Below are positions 21,012 to 28,207 of a stretch of 29,737 nt of DNA, piece after piece (position 1 is the stretch's first letter; each line of letters opens with the position of its first letter). Position numbers and translations under genes: made by a program. Source of the stretch: CADCTB01 sp036269435 (GTDB lineage: Bacteria; Actinomycetota; Acidimicrobiia; Acidimicrobiales; AC-14); contig DATASA010000178.1 of NCBI GenBank assembly GCA_036269435.1, positions 1 to 29,737 on the forward strand. Direction: 5' to 3'. Under the pieces are notes generated by a model that saw nothing but the letters and a program-made list of their open reading frames with translations, ran no database searches and had not been told where the DNA came from.

Positions 21012-22034
21012 GTGCCGGCCAAGGTGGGGGTGCTGGGGGCGGGCTCGTGGGGGACGGCCATGGCCGCCCTGTGCGCCAGCCGGGCGCCGACGACGCTCTG
21101 GGCCCGGCGCCCGGAGCTGGCCCGGTCCATCGCTGAGGACAACCGCAACGCCGACTACCTGCCGGAGCTCGCGCTGCCACCCGGTCTCCGAGCGACGTCG
21201 GATCTGGCCGAAGCGGTCGCCGGCGCGGGCGTCGTGGTCATGGCCGTGCCGTCGCACGGCTTTCGTGCCGTGCTGGCCGAGGCCCGGCCCCATCTGCCGC
21301 CCGGGGCGCCGGTGATCAGCCTGACCAAGGGAGTGGAGCAGGGAACCCTGGCCCGGATGACGCAGATCATCGCCGAGGTCGCACCCGGGCACCCCTACGG
21401 CGTGCTCACCGGCCCGAACCTGGTGGGCGAGATCGTGGCCGGGCACCCGACCGCGAGCGTGATCGCCGCCACCGACGACGACGTCGCCTGCGCGCTGCAG
21501 CAGCTGTTCAGCACGGGTGCCTTCCGCGTCTACACGAACCCGGACGTCGTGGGCTGTGAGCTGGGCGGGGCGCTGAAGAACGTCGTCGCCATCGCCGCGG
21601 GCATCGCCGACGGGATGGGGTTCGGCGACAACACCCGGGCCGCGCTGATCACCCGGGGCGTGGCCGAGCTGACCCGTCTGGGCGTCGCCCTCGGCGGCCG
21701 GCCGTTGACGTTCGGCGGTCTCACCGGGATGGGCGACCTGGTGGCGACCTGCACCAGCCGCCGGAGCCGCAACCGGTGGGTCGGCGAGGAGCTGGCCAAG
21801 GGTCGGCCGCTCGCGGAGATCACCGCAGGGACGCGGATGGTGGCCGAGGGGGTGCGCACCTCCGACGCGGTCGTCGAGCTGGCGGCGCGGGTCGGCGTCG
21901 AGATGCCGATCGCCGACCAGGTCGTCGCCGTGCTCCACGGGGTGACGCCCGCGTCGGAGGTCGTCGCCGCCCTCATGGGCCGGGACATGAAGTCCGAGCT
22001 GCACGGCCTGAACGGAACTCCGCTCTCGCCATAG
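21012..22034 (+). CDS. gpsA: NAD(P)-dependent glycerol-3-phosphate dehydrogenase
   Basis: Encodes 340 aa from the GTG at 21012. The Rossmann motif GAGSWGT (9-15) opens the protein. VISLTKGVEQ (101-110) carries a conserved active-site lysine, GPNLVGEI (134-141) follows, and GCELGGALKN with catalytic K189 and GLTGMGDLVATCTSRRSRN (about 236-254) complete the GpsA signature. The enzyme reduces dihydroxyacetone phosphate to sn-glycerol-3-phosphate for phospholipid synthesis in the cytoplasm. It is full length for the family. It stands alone downstream of a leaderless promoter, divergent from the cofC operon, and is followed by a long hairpin. The hupB, cofC and gpsA neighbourhood echoes that of M. 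tuberculosis. Confidence 0.95.
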   Translation: MPAKVGVLGAGSWGTAMAALCASRAPTTLWARRPELARSIAEDNRNADYLPELALPPGLRATSDLAEAVAGAGVVVMAVPSHGFRAVLAEARPHLPPGAPVISLTKGVEQGTLARMTQIIAEVAPGHPYGVLTGPNLVGEIVAGHPTASVIAATDDDVACALQQLFSTGAFRVYTNPDVVGCELGGALKNVVAIAAGIADGMGFGDNTRAALITRGVAELTRLGVALGGRPLTFGGLTGMGDLVATCTSRRSRNRWVGEELAKGRPLAEITAGTRMVAEGVRTSDAVVELAARVGVEMPIADQVVAVLHGVTPASEVVAALMGRDMKSELHGLNGTPLSP

Positions 22035-22068
22035 GCGATCCGCAGGAAACTCTCAGCACGATCTCAGA

Positions 22069-22117
22069 CCGGGGCCGCAAGCTGGCCATATGCAACCGAG
22101 CTCAGTGCCGGCCCCGG
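22069..22117. terminator. 9-bp inverted repeat between gpsA and moxR
   Basis: CCGGGGCCG (22069-22077) and CGGCCCCGG (22109-22117) are exact complements around a 31-nt loop, 34 nt after the gpsA stop and just before the moxR -10 box. It is probably a terminator of gpsA; an operator for the next promoter is also possible. Confidence 0.45.
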
Positions 22118-22123
22118 CCGTCG

Positions 22124-22129
22124 TACTCT
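22124..22129 (+). promoter_or_regulatory. Leaderless -10 box of the moxR operon
   Basis: TACTCT, 7 nt before the ATG at 22137. There is no Shine-Dalgarno and no obvious -35. Confidence 0.5.
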
Positions 22130-22136
22130 TTGTGCA

Positions 22137-23192
22137 ATGACCGACCCCACCGCCGCCGCCGAAAACGCCGCACTGCTCGAGCAGGCCCTCTTCGAGGTCA
22201 AAAAAGTCATCGTCGGCGCCGACCGCGTCATCGAACGCCTCGTGGCCTGCCTGCTGGCCCGCGGCCATTGCCTTCTGGAAGGCGTGCCCGGCCTGGCCAA
22301 GACCCTGGCCGTGGAAACGCTGGCCGAGGTCGTCGGCGGCACGTTCGTGCGGCTGCAGTTCACCCCGGACCTGATTCCGTCCGACCTCACCGGCACCCGC
22401 ATCTACCGCCAGTCCAGTGAGACGTTCGACGTCCAGCTCGGCCCCATTTTCGCAAACTTCGTGCTGGCCGACGAGATCAACCGGGCGCCGGCCAAGGTGC
22501 AGTCGGCGCTGCTGGAGGTCATGTCCGAACGGCAGGTCTCCCTCGGCGGGCAGACGTTCAAGGTGCCGTCGCCCTTCCTGGTCCTCGCCACCCAGAACCC
22601 GATCGAGTCCGAGGGCGTGTACCCGCTGCCCGAGGCCCAGCGCGACCGGTTCCTCATGAAGATCCTGGTGACCTATCCGGACCGCGCCGAAGAGGTCGAG
22701 ATCGTCCAGCGCATGAGCGTGCACCCGCCCCACGCCAGCCGGGTCCTGTCGCTGGAGGACCTCCAGCGGCTGCAGGACGCGGCCGACGCCGTGTTCGCCC
22801 ACCGGGCCGTCGTCGACTACGCCGTCCGGCTGGTGCACGCCACCCGCGTCCCGGCCGAGCACGGCCTGGCCGAGCTGACCAAGTCGATCGACTACGGCGC
22901 CAGCCCCCGTGCCAGCCTCGGTCTCGTCGCCGGCGGTCGGGCCCTCGCGCTGCTCCGCGGCCGGGACTACGTGCTGCCTCAGGACATCATGGACGTGGCG
23001 CCCGACGTGCTCCGGCACCGGCTGGTGCTGTCCTACGAGGCACTCGCCGACGGCATCTCGGTCGACGACCTGCTCACCAAGCTCGTGACCACCGTCCCGG
23101 CCCCCCGGCTCTCGCCCGGCCAGGACGCGACGCCGCTCGGCGCGGTCGACCTGGCCGGCGCGACATCCGCGGGGACCGAGCGCATCGCGTGA
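22137..23192 (+). CDS. MoxR-family AAA+ ATPase
   Basis: Encodes 351 aa. AAA+ core motifs: Walker A GVPGLAKT (49-56), Walker B FVLADEIN (108-115), sensor 1 in LATQNPIESEG (150-160, N154) and the PLPEAQRDRF stretch (163-172) with the Arg finger region. The C-terminal helical lid follows, including SPRASLGLVAGGRALAL. MoxR proteins act as chaperones that mature or remodel complexes together with VWA-domain partners. The next two genes encode a DUF58 protein and a VWA protein, the usual partners. The stop overlaps the GTG of the DUF58 gene (GTGA), so the three are cotranslated. Confidence 0.93.
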   Translation: MTDPTAAAENAALLEQALFEVKKVIVGADRVIERLVACLLARGHCLLEGVPGLAKTLAVETLAEVVGGTFVRLQFTPDLIPSDLTGTRIYRQSSETFDVQLGPIFANFVLADEINRAPAKVQSALLEVMSERQVSLGGQTFKVPSPFLVLATQNPIESEGVYPLPEAQRDRFLMKILVTYPDRAEEVEIVQRMSVHPPHASRVLSLEDLQRLQDAADAVFAHRAVVDYAVRLVHATRVPAEHGLAELTKSIDYGASPRASLGLVAGGRALALLRGRDYVLPQDIMDVAPDVLRHRLVLSYEALADGISVDDLLTKLVTTVPAPRLSPGQDATPLGAVDLAGATSAGTERIA

Positions 23193-24127
23193 AGCTGCTT
23201 GCCACCAGTGGCGACGGGAACGGCGAGCGGCGGCCCGAACAGGTCCTCCGCCGGCTGGAGCTGACCATCACCCGTCGGCTCGACGGGCTGCTCCAGGGCG
23301 ACTACCAGGCCCTGCTGCCCGGCCTCGGCAGTGAGCCCGGCGACAGTCGTGAGTACCAGGAGGGCGACGACGTCCGCCGCATGGACTGGAGCGTGACCGC
23401 CCGGACCACGGTGCCCCACGTCCGTGACCCCGTCGCCGACCGGGAGCTGGAGACGTGGGCCATCGTCGACTGCTCGGCCAGCCTGGACTTCGGCACCGCC
23501 GACTGCGAGAAGCGCGACCTGGCCCTGGCCGCGGTGGCGTCTGTCGGCTTTCTGACCACCCGAACCGGCAACCGCATGGGCGCCCTGATCGTGCGGCCCG
23601 ACGGGATCACCCGCATGCCGGCCCGGTCGGGCCGGACGCCGCTGATGGCCATGCTGCACACGCTGTCGTCCCGCGAACGGGTCGACGGGGCCGGCGCCAC
23701 CGACCTGGGTGCAGCCATCCAGAGCCACCTCGTGTCCCGCCGGCGGCGGGGGCTGACCGTGGTGGTGTCGGACTTTTTGTCGCCGCCCGGCTGGGAGCGG
23801 CCGTTGACCGGCCTGGCCACGCGGCACCAGGTCCTGGCCGTCGAGGTCGTCGACCCGCGCGAGCTGGAGCTGCCCAACGTCGGCTATCTGACCCTCGTCG
23901 ACCCGGAGACGGGCCGGCGCATGGAGATCCAGACGGCGAAGGCGAGCATCCGGGCCCGCTACGCCGAGGCCGCGGGCCGCCAGCGGGCCGACATCGCCGC
24001 CGCCATCCGCCGTAGCGGCGCCCAGCACCTGGTGCTGCGGACGGACCGCGACTGGCTGCGCGACATCGTCGACTACGTCGTCTCGGCCCGCCGCCGCCGG
24101 GGCGGACTCCAGGCGGCCACCCGCTGA
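23189..24127 (+). CDS. DUF58 domain protein
   Basis: Encodes 312 aa from a GTG that overlaps the moxR stop by four bases. The DUF58 hallmark is REYQEGDDVRRMDW (54-67), followed by a VWA-like fold: the VDCSASLDFG strand (an imperfect DxSxS metal site), TGNRMGALIV, and VVSDFLSP. There is no membrane helix, so it should be cytoplasmic. In known MoxR clusters DUF58 proteins link the ATPase to the membrane VWA proteins; the exact activity is unknown. The stop overlaps the ATG of the next gene by one base (TGATG), giving tight coupling. Third-position GC is high throughout. Confidence 0.9.
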   Translation: MKLLATSGDGNGERRPEQVLRRLELTITRRLDGLLQGDYQALLPGLGSEPGDSREYQEGDDVRRMDWSVTARTTVPHVRDPVADRELETWAIVDCSASLDFGTADCEKRDLALAAVASVGFLTTRTGNRMGALIVRPDGITRMPARSGRTPLMAMLHTLSSRERVDGAGATDLGAAIQSHLVSRRRRGLTVVVSDFLSPPGWERPLTGLATRHQVLAVEVVDPRELELPNVGYLTLVDPETGRRMEIQTAKASIRARYAEAAGRQRADIAAAIRRSGAQHLVLRTDRDWLRDIVDYVVSARRRRGGLQAATR

Positions 24128-25083
24128 TGCTCGCTTTCACGTTCCTCTCGAAGGGTCGCCTGGCCCTGCTGCTCGGCGTGGCCGCCCTTATCGCCGCCTA
24201 CGTCGTCATGCAGCTTCGCCGCAAGGACTACGCCGTCCGCTTCACCAACCTGGCCCTGCTCGACTCGATCGCGCCCAAGCGCCCGACGTGGCGCCGCCAC
24301 ATTCCCGCCACCGCCTTCGTCCTGTCGATGATCGCCCTCGTCACCGCCTTCGCCCAGCCGGCCAAGTCGGTCAAGGTCCCCCGGGAGCGGGCCACCGTCG
24401 TGATGGCCATCGACGTGTCCCTCTCCATGGAAGCCACCGACGTCTCGCCCAGCCGGATCGTCGCCGCCCAAGAAGCGGCGAAGTCGTTCGTCGACCTCGT
24501 CCCGGCCCAGCTGAACCTCGGGCTCGTCGCCTTCTCCGGCGTCGCCCAGGTGCTGGTCCCGCCCACGACCGACCACGCCCTGCTCAAGCGCAACATCGAC
24601 AACCTCCAGCTCGGCCCGCGTACCGCCATCGGGGAGGCAATCTTCGCCAGCCTGGCGAGCATCGCGTCCGTCCCCTCGTCGCCCGGCCAGGCGCCGGCTC
24701 CGGGGCGCATCGTGTTGATGTCCGACGGCGAGACCACTGTCGGTCGGGCCAACGACGAGGCCGCCCAGGCCGCGGTGCAGGCCAAGATCCCGGTCTCCAC
24801 CATCGCCTTCGGCACCGACAACGGCACCGTCGCCGTCGAGGGCCGCGACATCCCGGTGCCGGTGAACCGTGACGCCCTCGCCGCGGTGGCCGACGCCACC
24901 GGCGGCCACGCCTTCCAGGCCACCACGGCCAAGGAGCTGCGCAAGGTCTACGCCGACATCGGCAGCTCGATCGGCTTCCGCACCGAGCAGCGGGAGATCA
25001 CGTCCTGGTTCGTCGGCCTGGCCCTGGCCTTCGCGCTCGCCGCGGCCGCCGGCTCCCTGCTCTGGACGTCCCGCCTTCCCTGA
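24127..25083 (+). CDS. Membrane-anchored VWA domain protein (BatA-like)
   Basis: Encodes 318 aa. Two membrane helices come first (about 8-28 and 59-76), then a VWA domain (about 88-280) with a full MIDAS metal site: D96-x-S98-x-S100 in AIDVSLSM, T166 in GPRTAIGEA and D200 in LMSDGETT. A last membrane helix lies at about 293-313. The layout is that of BatA-type proteins, with the VWA domain between the second and third helices. Together with MoxR and DUF58 it probably forms an ATP-driven envelope chaperone. No second VWA protein, TPR protein or transglutaminase follows, so the operon is a minimal version. It ends at a tandem-repeat hairpin. Confidence 0.9.
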   Translation: MLAFTFLSKGRLALLLGVAALIAAYVVMQLRRKDYAVRFTNLALLDSIAPKRPTWRRHIPATAFVLSMIALVTAFAQPAKSVKVPRERATVVMAIDVSLSMEATDVSPSRIVAAQEAAKSFVDLVPAQLNLGLVAFSGVAQVLVPPTTDHALLKRNIDNLQLGPRTAIGEAIFASLASIASVPSSPGQAPAPGRIVLMSDGETTVGRANDEAAQAAVQAKIPVSTIAFGTDNGTVAVEGRDIPVPVNRDALAAVADATGGHAFQATTAKELRKVYADIGSSIGFRTEQREITSWFVGLALAFALAAAAGSLLWTSRLP

Positions 25084-25102
25084 CGGTGGAGCGGGCGGGG
25101 CT

Positions 25103-25131
25103 GCCGGCGGGTCGCCGGCGGGTCGCCGGCG
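25103..25131. repeat. Tandem 11-bp repeat forming alternative hairpins
   Basis: GCCGGCGGGTC occurs twice in tandem, followed by a partial third copy GCCGGCG. CCGGCG-GGT-CGCCGG can fold at 25104-25118 or at 25115-25129, but not both at once. It fills the gap between two convergent stops and probably serves as a bidirectional terminator. Confidence 0.7.
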
Positions 25132-26979
25132 TCAGGCCAGGACGATGACCTGGTCGGTGGCGGAGAGGGTGACGGACACCGACTTCGCAGGGTTGAGGAC
25201 GACGGTGCCGTCGGCGGCCCGGCGGTAGCCGAGGGCCACGTGGTCCTGGGCCCGCGCCGCGGCGACGACGGTGGCGAACGCCATGGGCTCCGCAGCGACG
25301 TACAGGTCGGCGGCCCGCAGCGAGATCGAGGCGCCGTCCGCAGCGAACAGCCCGCCGAGGACGCGGGCGAGCTCCGGCCGCTCGGCCAGCTGGGCGATCA
25401 TCAGGCTCGACAGTTGGTCGCTGACCACGAGGTCGTCGGCGCCCGTGCGCTCGGCGATGACCGCGTTGCGGGAATCGACCACCTCGGCCACCACCCGGGC
25501 CGCGCCGCCGGCGCCGGCCAGGGTGAGCAGGGTCAGCAGGGTGCGGGCGTCCGCCTCGGCCGGCGGGAGGCCGTCGCGGTAGCCGAGCACGACCACGTGC
25601 TGGTAGTCACGTTGGGCCGACAGCGCAGCCAGCGCGTCGGGGTCGTCGCCGCCCGGCAGGAAGCGCACGGTCAGGCGCTGGCAGTCCGCCTCGAGCGACC
25701 CGGCCACGACCAACCCCTCGTCGGCGGCGACGTCGACGCTCCTCGGCCCGGTCGCCACCGCGTCCAGCTCGGCCAGGATGCGCGATCCCAGCGCGCTCCA
25801 GCCGACCATCAGCAGGCTCCCGTCGGAGGCCTGATCCCCGGATGCGAAGCGGGGCGCGGCCGGCGGCGTCACCTCGGAGAATCCTCGGAAGACGACGGTG
25901 TCGTCGTCGGCCGAGATGGCGACGACCTGGTCGCCCGGCTCGAACAGGGTGTGGGCCGGAGGGGCCATGGTGATGGTCCCGTCCGCCGAGGCCCGGCCCA
26001 CGATGGCCGACGTCTCGTACGCCAGAAGGGCCTCGCCGAACGTGTGGCCGACCAGTTCGGGCGCAGGGGCGAAGTAGATCTCGTCGCCGCCGAAGTCCAG
26101 GAGGTCCCGGTACACGACCCCCAGTCCCGCCTGGAAGCAGGCCTGGGCCGTCACCTTGGCGATGACGTCGTCGGCCTCCACCGTGAGGACCCGACCGCCG
26201 GCGGCCGACGACAAGGCCCGGGCGTTGCGACCGTCGAGCATTTCCACGACGACCGGACGGTGGCCAGCGGGGACCTCGCTCAGCACGGCCAGGGCGGCGC
26301 GGACCGCGCCAGCGTCGCCGGTCGAGTTCTCGCCGGCAAGCACCACGATGGAGCGGGCGCCGGCGGCGTTGACCAGGTCGAGGTCGGCCGGGCTGGCCGG
26401 GTCGCCGGTGCGGCAGATGATCCGCGTCCTGCCGGCCGGGCCGATGCGGTGGCGGACGGCGTCCTCCATGTCCGGCTTGGACTCCTCGGCCAGCACGACG
26501 ATGGCGGCCCGCCGCTGGTTGGCGTTGGCCTCGACCAGCTCCGAAAGGATCGAGAACAGCCGGGAGGACCAGCCGAGGACGAGCACGTGGCCCGTCTCCA
26601 GCACCGGGCTGCGGCCCTTGCCCAGATTGGCGATGCGCTGGTCGATGCTGGTGGCGATGAGGCCGATCAGCGACGTGAAGACGAGGATTCCGACCAGCGT
26701 GACCACCAGCGAGACGATCCGGAGGCCCCAGCCGTTGTCGCCCGCGAACGAGCCCGAGTCGAACACGCGGATCATCGCCTGCCAGAACGACTCGAAGAAG
26801 CTCGCCGACTGGCCGTTGTCGATGCCCAGCCCGAAGCCGGCGATGAGAGCGGCTGCGACCACGAGGAAGACGGCCGTCGCCGCGGCCAGCCAGCCGATGA
26901 GCACCCACGGGCCGCGGGCGAGGCTGTTGTCGAAGCGGTAACGGAGACGTTCGAGCGGACGCGCCGCGGGAGGTTGCAC
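25132..26979 (-). CDS. CASTOR/POLLUX-type ion channel with RCK-like domains
   Basis: Encodes 615 aa from a GTG at 26979, chosen because a -10 box lies 7 nt upstream. The open frame beyond it is antisense to the divergent gene. Two membrane helices (about 25-48 and 84-110) flank a pore segment SFWQAMIRVFDSGSFAGD (64-81). A long cytoplasmic part contains Rossmann-like RCK/TrkA-N modules, the first starting at HVLVLGWSS (131-139) and a second around LLMVGWSALGS. The DSG-type pore and length fit bacterial relatives of the plant nuclear-envelope channels CASTOR and POLLUX. Ion selectivity and ligand are not known for the bacterial group. It is divergent from the RpiB-like gene with closely abutting promoters. 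Confidence 0.82.
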   Translation of the reverse strand: MQPPAARPLERLRYRFDNSLARGPWVLIGWLAAATAVFLVVAAALIAGFGLGIDNGQSASFFESFWQAMIRVFDSGSFAGDNGWGLRIVSLVVTLVGILVFTSLIGLIATSIDQRIANLGKGRSPVLETGHVLVLGWSSRLFSILSELVEANANQRRAAIVVLAEESKPDMEDAVRHRIGPAGRTRIICRTGDPASPADLDLVNAAGARSIVVLAGENSTGDAGAVRAALAVLSEVPAGHRPVVVEMLDGRNARALSSAAGGRVLTVEADDVIAKVTAQACFQAGLGVVYRDLLDFGGDEIYFAPAPELVGHTFGEALLAYETSAIVGRASADGTITMAPPAHTLFEPGDQVVAISADDDTVVFRGFSEVTPPAAPRFASGDQASDGSLLMVGWSALGSRILAELDAVATGPRSVDVAADEGLVVAGSLEADCQRLTVRFLPGGDDPDALAALSAQRDYQHVVVLGYRDGLPPAEADARTLLTLLTLAGAGGAARVVAEVVDSRNAVIAERTGADDLVVSDQLSSLMIAQLAERPELARVLGGLFAADGASISLRAADLYVAAEPMAFATVVAAARAQDHVALGYRRAADGTVVLNPAKSVSVTLSATDQVIVLA

Positions 26980-26986
26980 GGCCCGC

Positions 26987-26992
26987 AGGGTA
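26987..26992 (-). promoter_or_regulatory. Leaderless -10 box of the CASTOR/POLLUX-type gene
   Basis: Minus strand TACCCT, 7 nt before the GTG at 26979. It lies only 11 bp from the opposing -10 box of the RpiB-like gene. Confidence 0.45.
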
Positions 26993-27007
26993 CGCGCGAG
27001 CGGTACC
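26989..27007. promoter_or_regulatory. Inverted repeat spanning both divergent -10 boxes
   Basis: GGTAC (26989-26993) and GTACC (27003-27007) flank a 9-nt centre and overlap the two opposing -10 boxes. A dimeric regulator bound here would silence both genes; RNA polymerase could also occupy only one side at a time. Confidence 0.3.
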
Positions 27008-27009
27008 GT
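27004..27009 (+). promoter_or_regulatory. Leaderless -10 box of the RpiB-like gene
   Basis: TACCGT, 9 nt before the ATG at 27019. No Shine-Dalgarno is seen. Confidence 0.45.
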
Positions 27010-27018
27010 TGGCCGCTG

Positions 27019-27432
27019 ATGCGGGTGGCGTTCGGGACCGACGAGCGGACGGCGGTCACCGACCAGCTGGCCGAGGCGCTGGCCGCAGCCGGCCATGAGG
27101 TCGTGCTGCGGGTGGAGGAGGCGCCGTGGCCCGACGTGGGACGGCGAGTCGCCGAAGCCGTCGCCGCCGGCCACGCCGAGCGGGGCGTGGTGTGCTGCTG
27201 GACCGGGACCGGTGTGTCCATCGCCGCCAACAAGGTTGCGGGCGTCCGGGCTGCGCTGTGCACCGATGCCGAGACCGCTCGCGGCGCCCGGCGGTGGAAC
27301 GACGCCAACGTGCTGGCCGTGGGGCTCCGCCTCACGTCGGCGACGGTCGGCCGGGAGATGCTCGACGCCTTCCTGGGCACCGATGCGGACGCGGGCGAGG
27401 CGACGAACATTGCGAAGCTCGCCGGTGGGTAA
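27019..27432 (+). CDS. RpiB/LacAB-family sugar-phosphate isomerase, divergent
   Basis: Encodes 137 aa from the ATG at 27019. The frame is open far upstream, but that part is antisense to the channel gene. The core CWTGTGVSIAANKVAGVRAAL (from 60) and RRWNDANVLAVG (91-102) align with the RpiB pattern CGTGxGxSIxANK and HNDANVL. The catalytic Cys position (C60) is kept, but the next Gly is Trp61, the usual His before ND is Trp93, and the N-terminal DHAG phosphate motif reads DERT. These changes touch residues that bind ribose 5-phosphate in canonical RpiB, so a different substrate is likely. It is slightly shorter than typical RpiB. An unusual inverted repeat follows the stop. Confidence 0.78.
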   Translation: MRVAFGTDERTAVTDQLAEALAAAGHEVVLRVEEAPWPDVGRRVAEAVAAGHAERGVVCCWTGTGVSIAANKVAGVRAALCTDAETARGARRWNDANVLAVGLRLTSATVGREMLDAFLGTDADAGEATNIAKLAGG

Positions 27433-27441
27433 GAACACCCC

Positions 27442-27501
27442 GGGCCCGGTCCTGCAAGCCGGGGAGTCCGCGCGGCGCGAGCGGGCGCCGGGACCGGGCC
27501 C
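27442..27501. other. Structured element: 11-bp inverted repeat with an inner hairpin
   Basis: GGGCCCGGTCC (27442-27452) and GGACCGGGCCC (27491-27501) are exact complements. The 38-nt centre holds a second stem, GGCGC (27474-27478) with GCGCC (27485-27489). It occupies most of the 90-nt gap between the RpiB-like gene and rnhB. It may be an elaborate terminator, a leader structure for rnhB or a small RNA; no known family is recognised. Confidence 0.45.
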
Positions 27502-27522
27502 TCATCTGTCGGGGATAGGCGG

Positions 27523-28194
27523 ATGACCGCGCAGACGGTGCCGAGCCTGAGCCGGGAGCGAGCCTTGTGGGCCAACGGCCACCAGGTCGTCGTCGGCGTC
27601 GACGAGGTCGGGAGGGGCTCGTGGGCCGGGCCGATCTCGGTGGGAGCCGCGGTCCTGCCGCGGGACCGCCGGGTCTACCGGGTGCGCGACTCCAAGATGC
27701 TGACGGAGGCCGAGCGAGAGCGGCTGTTCCCCCGGCTCGCGTCGTGGTGCGAGGCGTGGGCCGTCGGGCACGCCAGCCAGCAGGAGTGCGACGACCTCGG
27801 CATGTCGGCGGCCCAGAAGCTGGCCGCCCGCCGGGCGATCGACGGGTTGGGCCTGATCCCCGACGCCGTCCTGGTCGACGGCAGCTGGGATTTCGTGCGG
27901 GCCGAGAACGTCGTCGCCACGCGGATCATCCGGGGCGACGCCTCCTGCCTGTCGATCGCCACCGCGTCCATCCTGGCCAAGGTCACCCGGGACCGGATCA
28001 TGCGGGCCCAGGCCGAGCACTTCCCGGCGTACGACTTCGACCTCAACAAGGGCTATCCGTGCCCCCGGCACAAGGCGGCGCTGGCCGCGTGGGGGCCGAC
28101 CTCCATCCACCGCCGGGCCTGGGTCTTCATGGACAACCTGCCCTGGGACGGCGTCCACCGCACCGTCCGCGACCTGCAACCGGCGCTCTGGTGA
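27523..28194 (+). CDS. rnhB: Ribonuclease HII
   Basis: Encodes 223 aa. The four catalytic acids of RNase HII are present: D27 and E28 (VGVDEVGRG), D119 (LVDGSWDF) and D139 (IIRGDAS). GRG (30-32), DSK (56-58), ASILAKVTRD (148-157) and NKGYPCPRH (175-183) complete the signature. The enzyme nicks RNA-DNA hybrids 5' of single ribonucleotides, starting ribonucleotide excision repair. The usual Lys before GD is Arg here, a mild change. The GAT of GVDEVGRG sits close to the N-terminus, so no extra domain is present. No good Shine-Dalgarno is visible beyond GGGG about 9 nt upstream. The next gene begins 14 nt after the stop. Confidence 0.95.
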   Translation: MTAQTVPSLSRERALWANGHQVVVGVDEVGRGSWAGPISVGAAVLPRDRRVYRVRDSKMLTEAERERLFPRLASWCEAWAVGHASQQECDDLGMSAAQKLAARRAIDGLGLIPDAVLVDGSWDFVRAENVVATRIIRGDASCLSIATASILAKVTRDRIMRAQAEHFPAYDFDLNKGYPCPRHKAALAAWGPTSIHRRAWVFMDNLPWDGVHRTVRDLQPALW

Positions 28195-28195
28195 G

Positions 28196-28201
28196 TACGG
28201 T
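28196..28201 (+). promoter_or_regulatory. Leaderless -10 box of the small membrane protein gene
   Basis: TACGGT, 6 nt before the GTG at 28208, directly after the rnhB stop. Confidence 0.4.
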
Positions 28202-28207
28202 GGGCCC

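Noticed and set aside
25240..27018. Upstream extension of the RpiB-like gene to a 730-residue protein
   Set aside because: This part is antisense to the CASTOR/POLLUX-type channel; RpiB similarity begins at the ATG at 27019, which has its own -10 box.
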